From positions 1,240,001 through 1,304,000 of the forward strand of contig JAHDYR010000038.1 of NCBI GenBank assembly GCA_019828565.1: 64,000 nt of DNA, in the 5' to 3' direction. Position 1 is the stretch's first letter. Every line of letters begins with the position of its first letter. The DNA comes from Carpediemonas membranifera (lineage: Eukaryota; Fornicata). The position numbers and the translations under genes are program-made. The notes below the pieces were generated by a model. The model worked only from the letters and a program-made list of their open reading frames with translations, was not told where the DNA came from and did not search any database. Shown here one piece after another: positions 20,605 to 32,010 of this stretch.

Positions 20605-20607
20605 ACA
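20593..20607 (+). repeat. target-site duplication of LINE-D, left
   Basis: TGCTGCTGGCTGACA, identical over 15 bp to 30,986-31,000. It lies immediately before the GAAA-repeat (reverse-strand) tail of LINE-D. Confidence 0.85.
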
Positions 20608-23270
20608 GAAAGAAAGAAAGAAAATTTATGGTGCCTGGTATCGGGCCCCGGTTACTTAGGCTGATCTCCCTTATTACTGGAGCCGAGTTCCCCGGGGCGC
20701 TGCCTCCTCCCTGCGATTGAACTTGTCAGCTGCGTCCAACGAGCGATTCGGTGCTACTGCTTCCGCTCACTCCCGATTTCACTTCCCCCCATAGGCCTTC
20801 GCCATCTCCGTGCGCTGAGCGCTTTCCTGTCTCCCTGTAAACCCGGCAGCTTCCAGGGAGCCTGGGGTCTGTCCTCGGTGCTTCCACAGGCAGGTTTGTC
20901 CTGCAAGACCTTCTCTATAGCACTCCCTGATTCCCTGCAGTCCCTACGGGGTCGTTCAAGCATGGCACCCTCTCATCTTTCCAGATTCCCTGTTCAGTGC
21001 CCACACGACCCTGTTAAGTGGCCTACCCGTGGGCGGGGAAAGCAACTAAGTCCCTCTCATCTACCCCTGTTAGGCGGCGTGGGCTAGGGCTGACACAGAC
21101 TCTAGATCTGCAAGGCCTAGTACCCCTTATGATAGTTCTCTTGTGCTACACTTCCCAGCGTCCCTATATCGTTCACAAGGGCGGCGGGGACGTCATGTCC
21201 CCCCGTATCCCATGCTCAGTCCCTGCAGTTTCCTTAGGTTCACCGCGAGTGGTGCAACCATCCAATTGATGGATTTCCTCTGTCCCTGGCCCTGCCCTCT
21301 CCCTGGGAAACATGGGGGGTCTCCCCTTGATCCCAGAGTCTATGCTTCCCTGCCCCCTTTCTGGATGTGGTGTTCCTTATCTATCCATCTATTCTATAGC
21401 TATCATAGACCTTTGCCAGGCTCTGGGCCTTCTCCCCTTTCCGCTGATGATGGAGACGGGCTGACATTCGCTGCCACCGACACTATCCTTTTCCACTCTG
21501 CCCTTGACTGCCACTTCCCTGTCTTCCTACTTATGGCCGGTTTCCCCGCCATGCACTTTCCCATACGTTTGGGTCCTAGGACTTCCATGAGCCCCACCGC
21601 TGTCTTGCTCTTGCACCTCCTGGTCCAGTTCATTCTTACCATCTCCCTACCAAAGTCTATCTTCCCTGCATTCGTTGCTCCCTCTCTTGTTCCTCTGAGG
21701 AGTGCGTTCACTGAGTCCCTGGCTTTCCACATAATCGATCCCTCCTTCCAGACCCTGTCTCTGATTGGTATATCCTGGCCCCTGCTTGTCACGATCCTCT
21801 TGACTGCTAGCATCTCCAGGTGGGCTTGCAGGTCCATCCATCCGTTCAAGATGCGCATGACCGAGCCCCCACCTGGGCCTTTTCCGGCCATGATGCCCTG
21901 CCAATCCGTCCATATCTTGTTCCCCCCTGCTGCGTAGCCCCACACCTCCACTCCAAACATTATCCTCGGCCATATGTAAACTTCGAGGAGGAGCCTGCTG
22001 GCTAGCGCCGGCATGTTGCCTCTGGTCCATCCCACTCTTCTCACTAGCTTCTTGTACCTTTCGCTCTGCTCCCGCTTCTTTCTGATACAGGCTGCCAGTG
22101 GGTCTTTTCCGCTGGCTATCCAGAGACCTAGGTACTTAGCTTCCTCTTTTGCCATTAGGGTAACTCCCCCCACTCTCGCCACTGCTGCCCTGTCTACACT
22201 GATCATCTCACTCTTTTGTGCATTTGCCCTCATGAGGTGCTCCTTGATAACTTCTATGACTAGGTTCGCCACTATCTTGCTCTTTTCCGGTGTCTCCCCT
22301 GTGACCGCTGTATCGTCCACGAACATGGTTAGGGTGGCCGGCAGCGTGTCCCGGACTCTTGGTAACTCCGTTGGTGGTTCCCTGATATCGTACTCTTGTC
22401 CCTGATGCTTCTTCCTGACCAGGTGAGGCCAGTTTGCCATGAACAAAACGAACAGGGTCGGCGCTAGGACAAATCCTTGCTTCACTCCCCTGTTTGTTCT
22501 CTCCCATGACCCTGCCCCCTTCCTGCAGCTTATCCATGAGGATGTCCCTCGGGACGGTGTCATAGGCTTTCTCTATGTCTAGGAAGATCGACGTGGTCTC
22601 CCCCCCTTCCTGGTGTCTCTGCACGATGTATTGTATCTGTTGTATTACGTCCTTATCCGATTGGAACCCTGCTTGCTCTCTTGGGATGAGGTGCCATGTG
22701 GCTGCTTCTAATCTTCTCTTCAGGAGCCTACCATACACCCTATACAGTAGTGGTGTTAGCGAGATGGGTCTGTACGACTCCGGCTTCACTCTGGGCTTCC
22801 CATTCTTGTGGATGGCCGAGACTGTAGCATACTTCCATGTTGTCGGGATCTTGCCCTCCCTGTATACCCTGTTCATGAGCCTAGTTATCTGAGCGATCCC
22901 CTGGTCATCTGTGTCCCTGAGCATGTCCCCTGTAGTGTGGTCCGGTCCCGGTGCAGTGTCCCTCTTTATCCTTCTGATCGCTTCTCGTATTTCTCTCTCC
23001 TTAAATTCGTCCTCCCTCTTTCCATTGCCTCTATCCTTCCACTCCGGTTTCCTGCCCCTGCTCACTCCTGCATACTGTTGTAGGAGGATCTTACCTATTT
23101 CTTCCTTGTTGGTGGTAATCTCCCCGTCCTTCAGTATGCTCTCTGGCATGCCCTTGAACTGGTTTTCACACCACCATCTTCTTACCGCTGCTTCCACCAT
23201 GGACCTGGATGCTTTGTATCCTTCCTTCGCGCTCCGGCTGAGGTCCTGGATCCACTCTTCCCTGCGTTTT
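20608..23270 (-). mobile_element. LINE-D segment with 3' end and RT
   Basis: Minus-strand LINE with its 3' tail at 20,608-20,632 (on its own strand ATAAATTTT then CTTT repeats), a ~790-bp 3' UTR and the RT gene. It is interrupted at 23,287 by LINE-E and resumes at 30,462. The 3' UTR (20,633-21,400) holds no gene and shares short matches with the LINE-C 3' UTR. Confidence 0.8.
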
Positions 23271-23285
23271 CCCCAGAAGGCCTGT
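21403..23285 (-). pseudogene. LINE-D reverse transcriptase (frameshifted)
   Basis: Two overlapping frames. The first (from QAFWG at 23,285 to about 22,510) has VEAAVRRWWCENQFKGMPES, a DTAPGPDHTTGDML block, SYRPISLTPLLYRVYGRLL, REQAGFQSDKDVIQQIQ and IFLDIEKAYDTVP (motif A). The second (22,563-21,403) has RGVKQGFVLAPTLF and the catalytic MFVDDTAVTG box, and ends in a truncated C-terminus. It is about 70-75% similar to LINE-C by eye. The CPLC...H..C zinc-binding end found in LINE-C is deleted just before the stop at 21,403, and the gene has a shift near 22,520. Confidence 0.8.
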
Positions 23286-23287
23286 AG
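23271..23287 (+). repeat. target-site duplication of LINE-E, left
   Basis: CCCCAGAAGGCCTGTAG, identical over 17 bp to 30,462-30,478. On the minus strand it encodes the RELQAFWG region of LINE-D, so it marks the exact insertion point within that gene. Confidence 0.85.
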
Positions 23288-23363
23288 AAAGAAAGAAAGA
23301 AATTTAACGTATCCTGTACACCTGTGTAGATCAGGGAATTACCAGTTTGCACCACCCCATGTC
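23288..23363 (-). mobile_element. LINE-E 3'-terminal piece
   Basis: Begins with the GAAA-repeat tail (AAATTTCTTTC... on its own strand) at 23,288-23,307 and continues to the LINE-C duplication at 23,364. The rest of LINE-E lies at 29,101-30,461. No gene in this piece. Confidence 0.75.
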
Positions 23364-23376
23364 CCCGGGAACGCCT
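23364..23376 (+). repeat. target-site duplication of left LINE-C, 5' side
   Basis: CCCGGGAACGCCT, identical to 29,101-29,113. It flanks the LINE-C copy and places it inside the LINE-E 3' UTR. Confidence 0.8.
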
Positions 23377-23849
23377 CAGTTCACCAATGATTTCAGCAAA
23401 GTGGAAACACTTCGATCATGGATGGACAAGGACCAACAGGCCTGGCCTATATGGATAGGGCAGTGCCCCATGGAGCTCAGAAGGAGCGGCCTTGGCCTCC
23501 TGTCTGAACATTCAAGGGTTGCTATCAGGGCATACCGCTGGGCGCGAGTGGGAGCTCCACGCCCATACCAAGGAATCAAAGTGTCTTCATGGAACGTATG
23601 TTTACAAGGAAAAGGAAAACAACCGTCGAGGGCCAGTGCTAGCACCGGCGGCTACATGGTTTTGTCAAGACCACAAGGAAGGAAGGGCAGCACAAAAGGG
23701 AAACAGGGGCCGTCGATAGAGGCTAAAAGGAGACTACGAACAAAGCAACAACAACTACACAGAAAGGCCCCGCTACTCAGAAAAGGGCGACGCATTTTTA
23801 GGACCGCGCCTTTTTGAAAGAATGGCCTATATAGTACGGAGCATGGACA

Positions 23850-26800
23850 ATGGGAGAAACTGGAAGGCCTGGACGGAGACCTCACCCGGATATGTACATG
23901 TGGCCCGACTTTCGGACCCAAAAATTCCGACCCAGTTTATGGACTAGGAAAAGGGGAGAAATTTTGCACTCAACAATGCAGGTAGAAATACCGACAAGGA
24001 TCAGGGATTCCACGCAGAAGCAGTGGGAGGACATCAGGGAACTACTGGACAGCTTCCTCGCTGAAAGGAACGATTCAAGGACTCTACTTCTTCGTAGAAC
24101 AGGCAAGTTTACAGGAAAGTCGCTCAATGCGAACTCCAAAGGACGCAAGGAAGTAATCATGAACGCCAGACGCATCCTCTTCGCAACCGGCGTCACTGAC
24201 AACAAGGACATCATCCTCAGGAACCCATGCGGCATCCACGGCCTCCGCGACCTTTTCTACATGCTCACAGAGGCGCTCAACCCCAGAGACGAGGAAGCAA
24301 AGGACATGGCACAGGCACTGGAGCCCAAGACGCTGAAAGCGGGCTTCACTGGCATGGCAAGATGGCCATCTGAGAAGGACATCGAGACGGCGATCCTCAA
24401 GCCGAAGGAAGATGGGCCCATCGAATGGGATGTAGACAGGGACAGCGTCAAGAAGGCCGAAGGGTCGTTCATACTGGTATCAGGGGCTCATGGAGACGAG
24501 GCCGTAGAAGGCGTGCCTTACGACAAGGTATGGGATCCGGCAAACCAAGGCCCGGTCACCAGAGTGGCCTACGAGCAAGAGGACGGCAAGTACAGGGTCA
24601 TCCTAGAGCTAAGCGACACGTCAGCATGGTCCATCAGCCGCTTCATGGAGGAGGCTAGGGACATCCTCAGGCTTCAGGCACCGGAGGCCCCGGCCATATG
24701 GCAGGCAGCATGGAACAAGTCAGGGATCTACCTGAAGGGCAGAACCAATATCCTGGGCGAAGGGGAGGAGACCCCCCTTAGCAACGAGCCGCCGTTCCGG
24801 AAGGTGAGGCTGGAAGTGCTCAAGGCCACCTCGGTCCGCAGCAATAGGGACGAACATGCCGATCTGGACAGGTCGTCCGCTAGCACGGTCATCGACGGAG
24901 ACGAGGAGCAACATGTCAAGGACAAGGAGGAACGACGCCAGCAGGCCACCATGCCCGGCAGAAGAAGCCTCGACGACAGCCTCCTGGAAGTGAACAAGGA
25001 CATGGTCGGGGCCAACCAAGGCAAGATCGACCAGGACGAGGAGGTCGACTCAAACAAGGACAGCAGTCAGCCGCCGAGGATGCCTAGAAAGGACAAGGAG
25101 AAACGACTGGTGATCGGAGCCATCGACTTCGAGTGCGCAGACCCTGGCGTCAAGAAGGCAGGGATCCCTGCCATCCCGGTTGAGGGCGGGATCGTACTCT
25201 TTGACCTCAGCACTGGGGACATTCTTGGACACGGGCATGGCCTGTACTACCAGGACATACCGGCAGCAAGCATGGACCAAGCGAGGTACACGGCATGGGC
25301 AGTGACGGGGCTGCCGCCGGCCACCTTCGTGGAGGTCGGGACGGGGCGGCCGCCGATCGAGTATGAGAAGCACATACATACTTTCAGGGACTGGGCCAAC
25401 CGCCTGGCGGCTCAGCTGGCAAGGATCGAAAGGTCGGAGGGTTGGAAGATAATCATGTATGCAAAGGGGGTGGAGATGGAAAGCTTCCTCCTCACGAACC
25501 CCACAAATGGACTGGAGCAAGGAACCAGGGAATTCTTCCAAGCTAGGCTGGTGGACGAGAAGAAGCTACCAGAGATCCTGGAGAACAACGGCAAGGGAGG
25601 AGGCTGGCCAAAACCTCAGGGACAACCTCGACAAGGCCAACTACCTGGAAGCAGTAACAACATGGTCAAATGGATGGCAGAACAGGAGCGAGCCCAAGGG
25701 AGTCTGTCCGTACCACAGACACACCGCGGGTTGCTACCACTGTGGGTTGGCGGATACAGTAGTCTTCACAGCCAGGATCAGGGCCCTATGCAAGGAGAGG
25801 ATGAGCACCCCAGACGTCTACCACTACATGGGTAAGGCACTCGACAAGACCATGGAAGCAGTCGGGAAGGCGGAGCCGGGCATGGATATCATGGGAGGCC
25901 CGGAATTCGCGACAAGGAGGGACACCTTTGAGATCTTCGGCACGTACCCGATCGGGGACGCAAGGGACGTCAGCAGGGAAGTCGGCGACAGGATCCTCGT
26001 AGTCCCGGACAACGGACACCGCTTCGGCATCGGCTTCGGGTTCGGGGAGGTTCTGTTGGGCATGAAGGGCATCTTACTGGCCCCCCTCACAATCATGGAC
26101 AACGAAGGTGTACTGGAGAGAAGCCCGCTATGGACCATCATGGAAGAGCCACGGCTAACCAGCTCCGCATGGTACGCGTCAGGAAGGGCCTAGGGGCAGC
26201 AAGGGAGGAGGACATCATAACCATGGCCATGCTATACGAGTGGTGGCCCTCGAAGGAGGCTACGGCTCATCAAGGAGTCTGGGGCTGCGACGACCTAGCA
26301 GAGAGCCTCAGGGACTATGAGAAGGTCATAGTCAACGTCAAGGCCCCCAGGAACAGGGGTAGGATCACCCTAGGGGCGAGCTTCATCCCGAGAGACTGGG
26401 GCATGGTCAGGGTCAGCGAGGCTGGGACCATCCTAAGCCGCATGCGCAAGGAAGGGGCCAGACTAGTCTCGGCAGCTATCCCGGACGAGCCCAGAGCCAA
26501 CACAGTCAATGTCCCAGGCATCACGTATGTCCCCACCATCGACGGAAAGTCCGAACAGCCATACCAAAGTAGGTTCTTCGACAACGGCCTGGAGGAAAAG
26601 GCGAGGCGGATTAGCACCAGGATGGTGGGCAGGCACTTCGGCCAGGACGCGGATCAAGGACATCACGACCAGCATGGAGACAGGGAAGAGGACAGAAGGG
26701 TAGGACACGGAGCCGGCGGTAGAGCTGGTGTCAGAGCTGACGACAGAACCGGCGACAGAGCTGGTAACATGAACAGGACCTCGGATCGTAACCACGGAGG

Positions 26801-27353
26801 AGACGACAGGGAGAGACAGGACAACACGGGAACACAGATGAGAGGCTCGTTCAGCGGGAACACCTGGGCCGGTAGAGGCTCAGAGGGAGGCATGGACAAC
26901 AGCAAGGATCACTCTTCCTCCACGACGCTCAAGCGCAAGGAGGGCAGCACGAGTAGGATCATGGACTCGGACAGCGGAAAGAGAAGCAGGCACGAAGAGG
27001 ACATGGACTGGGAGTCTGGAAGCAGACAGGCAACCGGCATGGACTCGGAGAAGCTGCGGCTCCGAAAGCAGTTGGCAGAGGCGCAACAAGAGATCTCAGC
27101 GCTCAAGGCTGCCCGACTCATGCAAGAGCAAGGCCACGGAAGGTTGGTGCTCTCCGGCGTCGCGACTAAGCCCAGCAAGGAGAAGCCCACGATCCCCCGG
27201 CACAAGCACAAGAAGGCTAAGAAGGCCAAGCAGATCTCACCCATGGACCTGATGACCCAGTTCATCACGGTAATGCAGAGTCTACAAGGACAGCAAGTGA
27301 GTCAGGCCGAGGACAGCTGCAGCGGCAGTGGGGAGTCCACGGAGGAGGAGTAA
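23850..27353 (+). pseudogene. LINE-C ORF1 with MAEL-like DnaQ-type domain (left copy, frameshifts)
   Basis: About 1,165 codons. Residues 1-420 are of unknown fold. From about 25,110 to 25,760 there is a MAEL-like domain: IGAIDFECAD (D-x-E), IPVEGGIVLF, GHGHGLYY, EKHIHTF, IIMYAKGVEMESF and CPYHRHTAGCYHCGLAD. E, H, H, C, H, C fall in the order of the conserved EHHCHC signature of Maelstrom domains, with DnaQ-like acidic residues as well. The tail has Arg/Gly/Asp-rich repeats, a coiled coil (SEKLRLRKQLAEAQQE), a Lys/His-rich basic patch and an acidic end. Shifts: an extra G near 25,596 (the Cys/His block is then in another frame), one C fewer near 26,085 and one A fewer near 26,145, relative to the right copy. 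Replaces the usual LINE ORF1. Confidence 0.55.
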
Positions 27354-27685
27354 GGACATGGTAAAGCAGTATTCTTTCAAGGAACAAGCAACATTTTCTT
27401 TATAATTCACAAGCCCTGGCTCCCACCCAGGGCCCGGCATTAGCTGAAATGCACTGCCGGTAGGCTGTAGCGGCAGCCAAAGGGGGGGTCACGTCATATC
27501 GTCCCCCTCCTAAGTACCCTGCCCGAAGAATGGAAGGTCACCAGGTGGTAACAAGGTTGGCCTGACAAGGGTCACCGAGACCGGCATCTAGGCCCCTTGT
27601 TAGGACAAGGATAGCAGGAGAGGAGCGGGAAGCTGGGGCTCCCAAATTCTGGGAATTCGCAGGATAAGGAAACAGGACAAAGGCA
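27354..27685 (+). other. LINE-C inter-ORF region
   Basis: About 330 bp between ORF1 and ORF2, with no gene. Identical in inverted form at 35,454-35,783. Contains a short AT-rich stretch (27,395-27,408) and GC-rich sequence; no clear reinitiation signal could be recognised. Confidence 0.5.
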
Positions 27686-28185
27686 ATGGTAACCTACAAG
27701 ATACTTAGTCTGAACACAGAGGGACACATAGGAAGAGGAAAGGACTTCACGGCGTCTATGGCAACGGCGAGCTGGCCCAAGGCGCTGACCTGAAGAGAGA
27801 AATTAGCAGACTATGCCCCCTATGCTCGGATGAGTCGGAGGTGAGCCTGTTCTACAGGATCATTAGGGAAAAGCCAGGACCAGCAAGGAAGCAGGAAATG
27901 ATCAGGGAGTGGGCAGAGGGCCAGAGGCTAGGATCGGCAGCGCACATAATCTGTGAATGCCCGGCAGTAGACAGGGGAGAAGCTTGGACAAAGCTGTGGA
28001 CAGCAGCGAAGCACAAAACTAAGGACTTGGAAGTAAGGCAGGGCCCCCAGGGCGAATGGTACCAGGAAAGACCCATCCTAGAATTACAGCAACTAATAAT
28101 ATGGGGCTCGGAGGACATTTGGGAAGGCCTCACGGCAGGACTACGGGAACTGGCAAAGGTTTACAACAGCTTCAAGGTGGAATAG
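27686..28185 (+). pseudogene. LINE-C ORF2 remnant (deleted APE and RT)
   Basis: Starts with the first ~28 codons of ORF2 (MVTYKILSLNTEGHIGRG...) and is joined at 27,771 to the C-terminal region, losing the endonuclease and RT. The retained end has CPLC...HIICEC, a C2HC-type zinc-binding motif typical of LINE ORF2 C-termini, and ends ...VYNSFKVE. The junction bases (GA) are shared by both deletion endpoints, suggesting microhomology-mediated loss or template jumping. Confidence 0.8.
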
Positions 28186-29100
28186 AAGCATGTCATGAAC
28201 CCCTGACTCCAGGACCGGGAAGGGATGGACAAGGAATCAGCCATGGACCACCCTCGCTGGTGCTAAGCTCCTGGGATCAGTGAGGAAAGGCCCCACGTAT
28301 CCCGGTAGCCAGGAACCAAAGCAAGGGAAGGAACGACTGCAAGGAAAGAACAGGAAGGACAGACCAGAAATAAGAAAGAAAGGACATGCGACAAGGACAG
28401 AGCAAGGATAAGGTCAAGGAAATCCATATCCATATGGTTGCACCACTCGTTGGGACCCCAAGGAAACTGCAGGGACTGGCCACGGGGGTCGGAGGGGCAC
28501 AGGTGCCCCTGCCGCCCTTGTTAACGACATGGGAAACCAAGGACATGTAGTGCAAGCGAAATGTTGTAAGGGGTAACAGGACAACCAGGCCTAGTGCCTG
28601 GGGGTACACCACCATGCCGCTGACCCACGCCACCTAACCGGGGTAGACAGCATGGACTTAGTCACTTTCCCCGCCTTCGGGTAGGCTTCTTAACAGAGTC
28701 GAGGGGGCATGGAATTGGGGAACCGGACAGACGAGAGGGTGCCGTGGCTGAACGGCTCTACAAGGACTGCAGGGAAGCAAGGAGTGTCATAGTCAAGGTT
28801 CTGCAGGACGATCCTGCCTGTCAATGCCCCGAGGACAGACCCCCAGGCTCCCCGGATAGTTGCCGGACTTTCAGGGAGACAGGAAAGCATATTTGCACGG
28901 AGATGGCCGCAGGGCCTCTGGGGCGATTGGAATCGGCTTTCCGCGGAGACAGTAGCACCGAAAGCCCAAGGCAAACGCTGCTGACCAGTTTGCCACGGGA
29001 AATAGGCAGTACCCCGGGGCACTCAGCTCCAAGACAACGGGAAACAAGCTCAGTCCGGGGTCAGAATCCAAGCACCATAAATTTCTTTCTTTCTTTCTTT
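28186..29100 (+). other. LINE-C 3' UTR and tail
   Basis: No gene. Ends with ATAAATTTCTTTCTTTCTTT. The last ~385 bp are identical to 1-384 and, inverted, to the 3' end of the right copy. This conserved 3' end, shared in its tail with LINE-D and -E, is the probable RT recognition region. Confidence 0.6.
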
Positions 29101-30461
29101 CCCGGGAACGCCTTAGCGTGTTGACTTCCCTTCGTGAGCGAGCCTGATACTACGTTGGGGGCGTTAGCACCATCACCGTCAGGGTCCAGCTGGTAAGGCT
29201 GGGTAGTCCCTTGCATGTTGACCTATCAACTGGCTGGCCCGATACCCCCAAAGTCGGGATAACCCAGGTCTTACTCTTGGGGGTCCTTCGGGCCCCCGTT
29301 CTGCCTGGCACCCGCAAGGCCTTGCCCTGCACACCCGCCACCGGGGCCTTCTGCTCGGTTTCCCCCTACAGGGCTCCTCTCAGGGATATTTTCTCCATAC
29401 CATTCGACCCAGTTTGCAATTTTTCAGGCACCCGCCGAAGCGGTTTCGGGCTTGGCGTTTGCCGTACCACGCAATTGGGCCAGTTATGAAACCCACCGAT
29501 CATCGCTGGGTAGCTATATGATTCACGGCTGCGTTCGGGCTCTTCCACACTTTCCGTTCCGGCATGGATCCCCTCCTCAAGGATTTGTTCCCTATAGGGC
29601 TTCTTCCTAGCTTCCGGCTGGTTCCAAGTTTTGGGTGCCGGGCCGTTCGGCGCAGCTCTGATTTGGTCCAGGTGCCGCCCAGGTGGTATTGTTGCCTTAT
29701 GGTTACCCTCCTGTTTGGCTGCTGCGCCCCGATACCTCGCACGTACGTGTATACATGTGCATACGTGCCCCGCCCTATGGCTCTGGGTTATTTCTTATAC
29801 GTGTGAAGAGTGTGCCGGTTCTGCCGGCTGAATGTTGTCTACGTTCCCAGTATGGGTGAGCGTTTGTGTGTTAGCGAGATTAGTGTTCGGGGTTGAGTCC
29901 CCCTTCCGCGGCTGGGTGCTACCGGGATACGTGGGGCTTGCGTCCCCCGCTGATCCCAGGAGCGCTCCGCTTCGGTTGAGGCGGGGGTTGGGTCCCAGTT
30001 TGACCCTGGTCCCAGAGGTCATAGGATTCTGGGATGGTGTACTTACCCGTCTTTCCGGAGGTTCAGAAGGGCACGTCTGCCGTTCTGCAGTCCCTCTCTG
30101 ACGGTATGGTCCTCGCTGCGGAGGAGCCAGAGCATTTCCAGGATTGCCCTTGAGTTGTACCACTCCGCCTCCTGCCCTTGCCTTAGGGCGTGGTACTGTG
30201 TGCGTAGATGCGCCTCCGCCAGGATGTCATTCCATCCTTCTGGGCGTTCTACCGCCTTGCATTGGCAGATGATGTGGCTTTGTGTTCCCAGGGGCTGGTT
30301 GTATGCCCATTCTGAGAGGATTTTGGTGGTTTCCGCCGCGGTTCTGGTGACAGTGTACAGGCGAGTAATGGTGTCACCTTCTGAGTCCAGGGTACATAGG
30401 GGGCAACACCGCTTGATCCTGCTCAGGAGGGCCTGGGGCTGGCCGATCGCGCTCCCAAGTA
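29101..30461 (-). mobile_element. LINE-E main piece, 5'-truncated
   Basis: Minus-strand LINE that starts (5' truncated) at 30,461 inside the ORF2 C-terminus and continues with a ~940-bp 3' UTR to 29,101, where LINE-C is inserted; its last ~75 bp are at 23,288-23,363. Bounded by the 17-bp duplication at 23,271-23,287 and 30,462-30,478. The 3' UTR (29,101-30,042) contains no credible gene. Confidence 0.75.
30043..30461 (-). pseudogene. LINE-E ORF2 C-terminal fragment
   Basis: About 139 residues equivalent to the end of LINE-C ORF2: a CCPLC motif, then WAYNQPLGTQSHIICQC (second half of the C2HC zinc-binding motif), and a final helical region ending ...LLNLRKDG. It is clearly homologous to, but diverged from, LINE-C and so is a third family or old copy. 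Endonuclease and RT were never copied because of the 5' truncation. Confidence 0.75.
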
Positions 30462-30985
30462 CCCCAGAAGGCCTGTAGCTCACGCTTCATGATCTCACTT
30501 CTGGTCTTGTTTCCCTCTTCTGTCCATGGTGTGTGCCGGAGCTCCGACCACACCTTTTCTTTGATGACCTCTTCCCTGTATCCACTGCCTGGGTGACCTG
30601 ACGGCTCGCCCATATCCTTCCTGATATCCTCCTCCCACTCATCCAGGCTCTTAAAACGGTGCAGTCTTCTGACTGATGTGCGTTCAGCCTTCTTCCTCAT
30701 GTTCCACACTCTGACGCCCGGTATGTCTAGGACTTCCTCTCTCTTTGTCCGTTGGATCCGTTGTTCCCTCCATTCCAGTCTTATCATGTTGTGGGCTGAC
30801 CCCCAGACTCCGAGTCGACTAGCATCCAGTACTTCTATCCTTGCTCCTCTGATCCCTGATGATACCAGCGCGAAGTCCGGAGTGGTAGTTCCCTTGGTGA
30901 GGGTACCTTCCATGGGGATCACTGCTCCCAGCTTATAGTCCCTGATCAGGTCCTTCCATCTTGCCATTGTGGCTATCCTTTTGGG
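30462..30985 (-). mobile_element. LINE-D 5' piece: APE domain fragment
   Basis: Encodes the C-terminal part of an APE endonuclease (GTLTKGTTTPDFALVSSG, VWGSAHNMIRLEW, where the usual S-D-H reads S-A-H) and the linker up to RELQAFWG. There LINE-E interrupts it, and the gene continues at 23,285. LINE-D is itself 5' truncated at 30,985, next to its right duplication (30,986-31,000). Confidence 0.8.
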
Positions 30986-31104
30986 TGCTGCTGGCTGACA
31001 AGGCCAGACAGCGCCTCCGTTGGTTGCGTCTCCACCCAGAGGTCCCAATGCTCCAACCACTCGCCGACGCGGCAGATCTGCTCGGCCCCTATGCCAGCAC
31101 CCAT
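30986..31104 (+). mobile_element. LINE-B segment 2 of 3
   Basis: A 119-bp island of LINE-B coding sequence (LLADKARQRLRWLRLHPEVPML...YASTH) between the LINE-D and right LINE-C insertions. It joins in register to 20,604 on the left and to 39,778 on the right. Its first 15 bp are the LINE-D duplication and its last 15 bp (TATGCCAGCACCCAT, 31,090-31,104) are the LINE-C duplication, repeated at 39,763-39,777. Confidence 0.8.
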
Positions 31105-32010
31105 GAAGAAGAAATTTATGGTGCTTGGATTCTGACCCCGGACTGAGCTTGTTTCCCGTTGTCTTGGAACTGAGTGCCCCGGGGTACTGCCTATTTCCCG
31201 TGGCAAACTGGTCAGCAGCGTTTGCCTTGGGCTTTCGGTGCTACTGTCTCCGCGGAAAGCCGATTCCAATCGCCCCAGAGGCCCTGCGGCCATCTCCGTG
31301 CAAATATGCTTTCCTGTCTCCCTGAAAGTCCGGCAACTATCCGGGGAGCCTGGGGGTCTGTCCTCGGGGCATTGACAGGCAGGATCGTCCTGCAGAACCT
31401 TGACTATGACACTCCTTGCTTCCCTGCAGTCCTTGTAGAGCCGTTCAGCCACGGCACCCTCTCGTCTGTCCGGTTCCCCAATTCCATGCCCCCTCGACTC
31501 TGTTAAGAAGCCTACCCGAAGGCGGGGAAAGTGACTAAGTCCATGCTGTCTACCCCGGTTAGGTGGCGTGGGTCAGGGCATGGGTGGTGTACCCCCAGGC
31601 ACTAGGCCTGGTTGTCCTGTTACCCCTTACAACATTTCGCTTGCACTACATGTCCTTGGTTTCCCATGTCGTTAACAAGGGCGGCAGGGGCACCTGTGCC
31701 CCTCCGACCCCCGTGGCCAGTCCCTGCAGTTTCCTTGGGGTCCCAACGAGTGGTGCAACCATATGGATATGGATTTCCTTGACCTTATCCTTGCTCTGTC
31801 CTTGTCGCATGTCCTTTCTTTCTTATTTCTGGTCTGTCCTTCCTGTTCTTTCCTTGCAGTCGTTCCTTCCCTTGCTTTGGTTCCTGGCTACCGGGATACG
31901 TGGGGCCTTTCCTCACTGATCCCAGGAGCTTAGCACCAGCGAGGGTGGTCCATGGCTGATTCCTTGTCCATCCCTTCCCGGTCCTGGAGTCAGGGGTTCA
32001 TGACATGCTT

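Larger units (their letters stand above)
15631..20607 (+). mobile_element. LINE-B segment 1 of 3 (APE-type LINE with OTU-like and MAEL-like domains)
   Basis: 5' portion of a plus-strand LINE carrying an OTU-like/MAEL-like ORF, an apurinic endonuclease and a reverse transcriptase. It is interrupted at 20,607 by LINE-D. The duplication TGCTGCTGGCTGACA (20,593-20,607) recurs at 30,986-31,000, where LINE-B coding resumes in register (LLAD | KARQRLRWL). The 5' end of LINE-B was not defined. Confidence 0.8.
23377..29100 (+). mobile_element. LINE-C left copy, internally deleted
   Basis: A 5.7-kb plus-strand LINE with an intact 5' end (shared start CACCAATGATTTCAGC at 23,382), ORF1, the first ~28 codons of ORF2, a ~2.95-kb deletion at 27,771, the ORF2 C-terminus, the 3' UTR and a CTTT-repeat tail (29,080-29,100). 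It is near-identical to the right copy at 31,105-39,758, with occasional single-base differences and homopolymer indels. Confidence 0.85.

Noticed and set aside
29101..30042. Several 60-120 aa open frames in the LINE-E 3' UTR
   Set aside because: They are Pro/Arg-rich, lack domains and lie wholly within non-coding element sequence.
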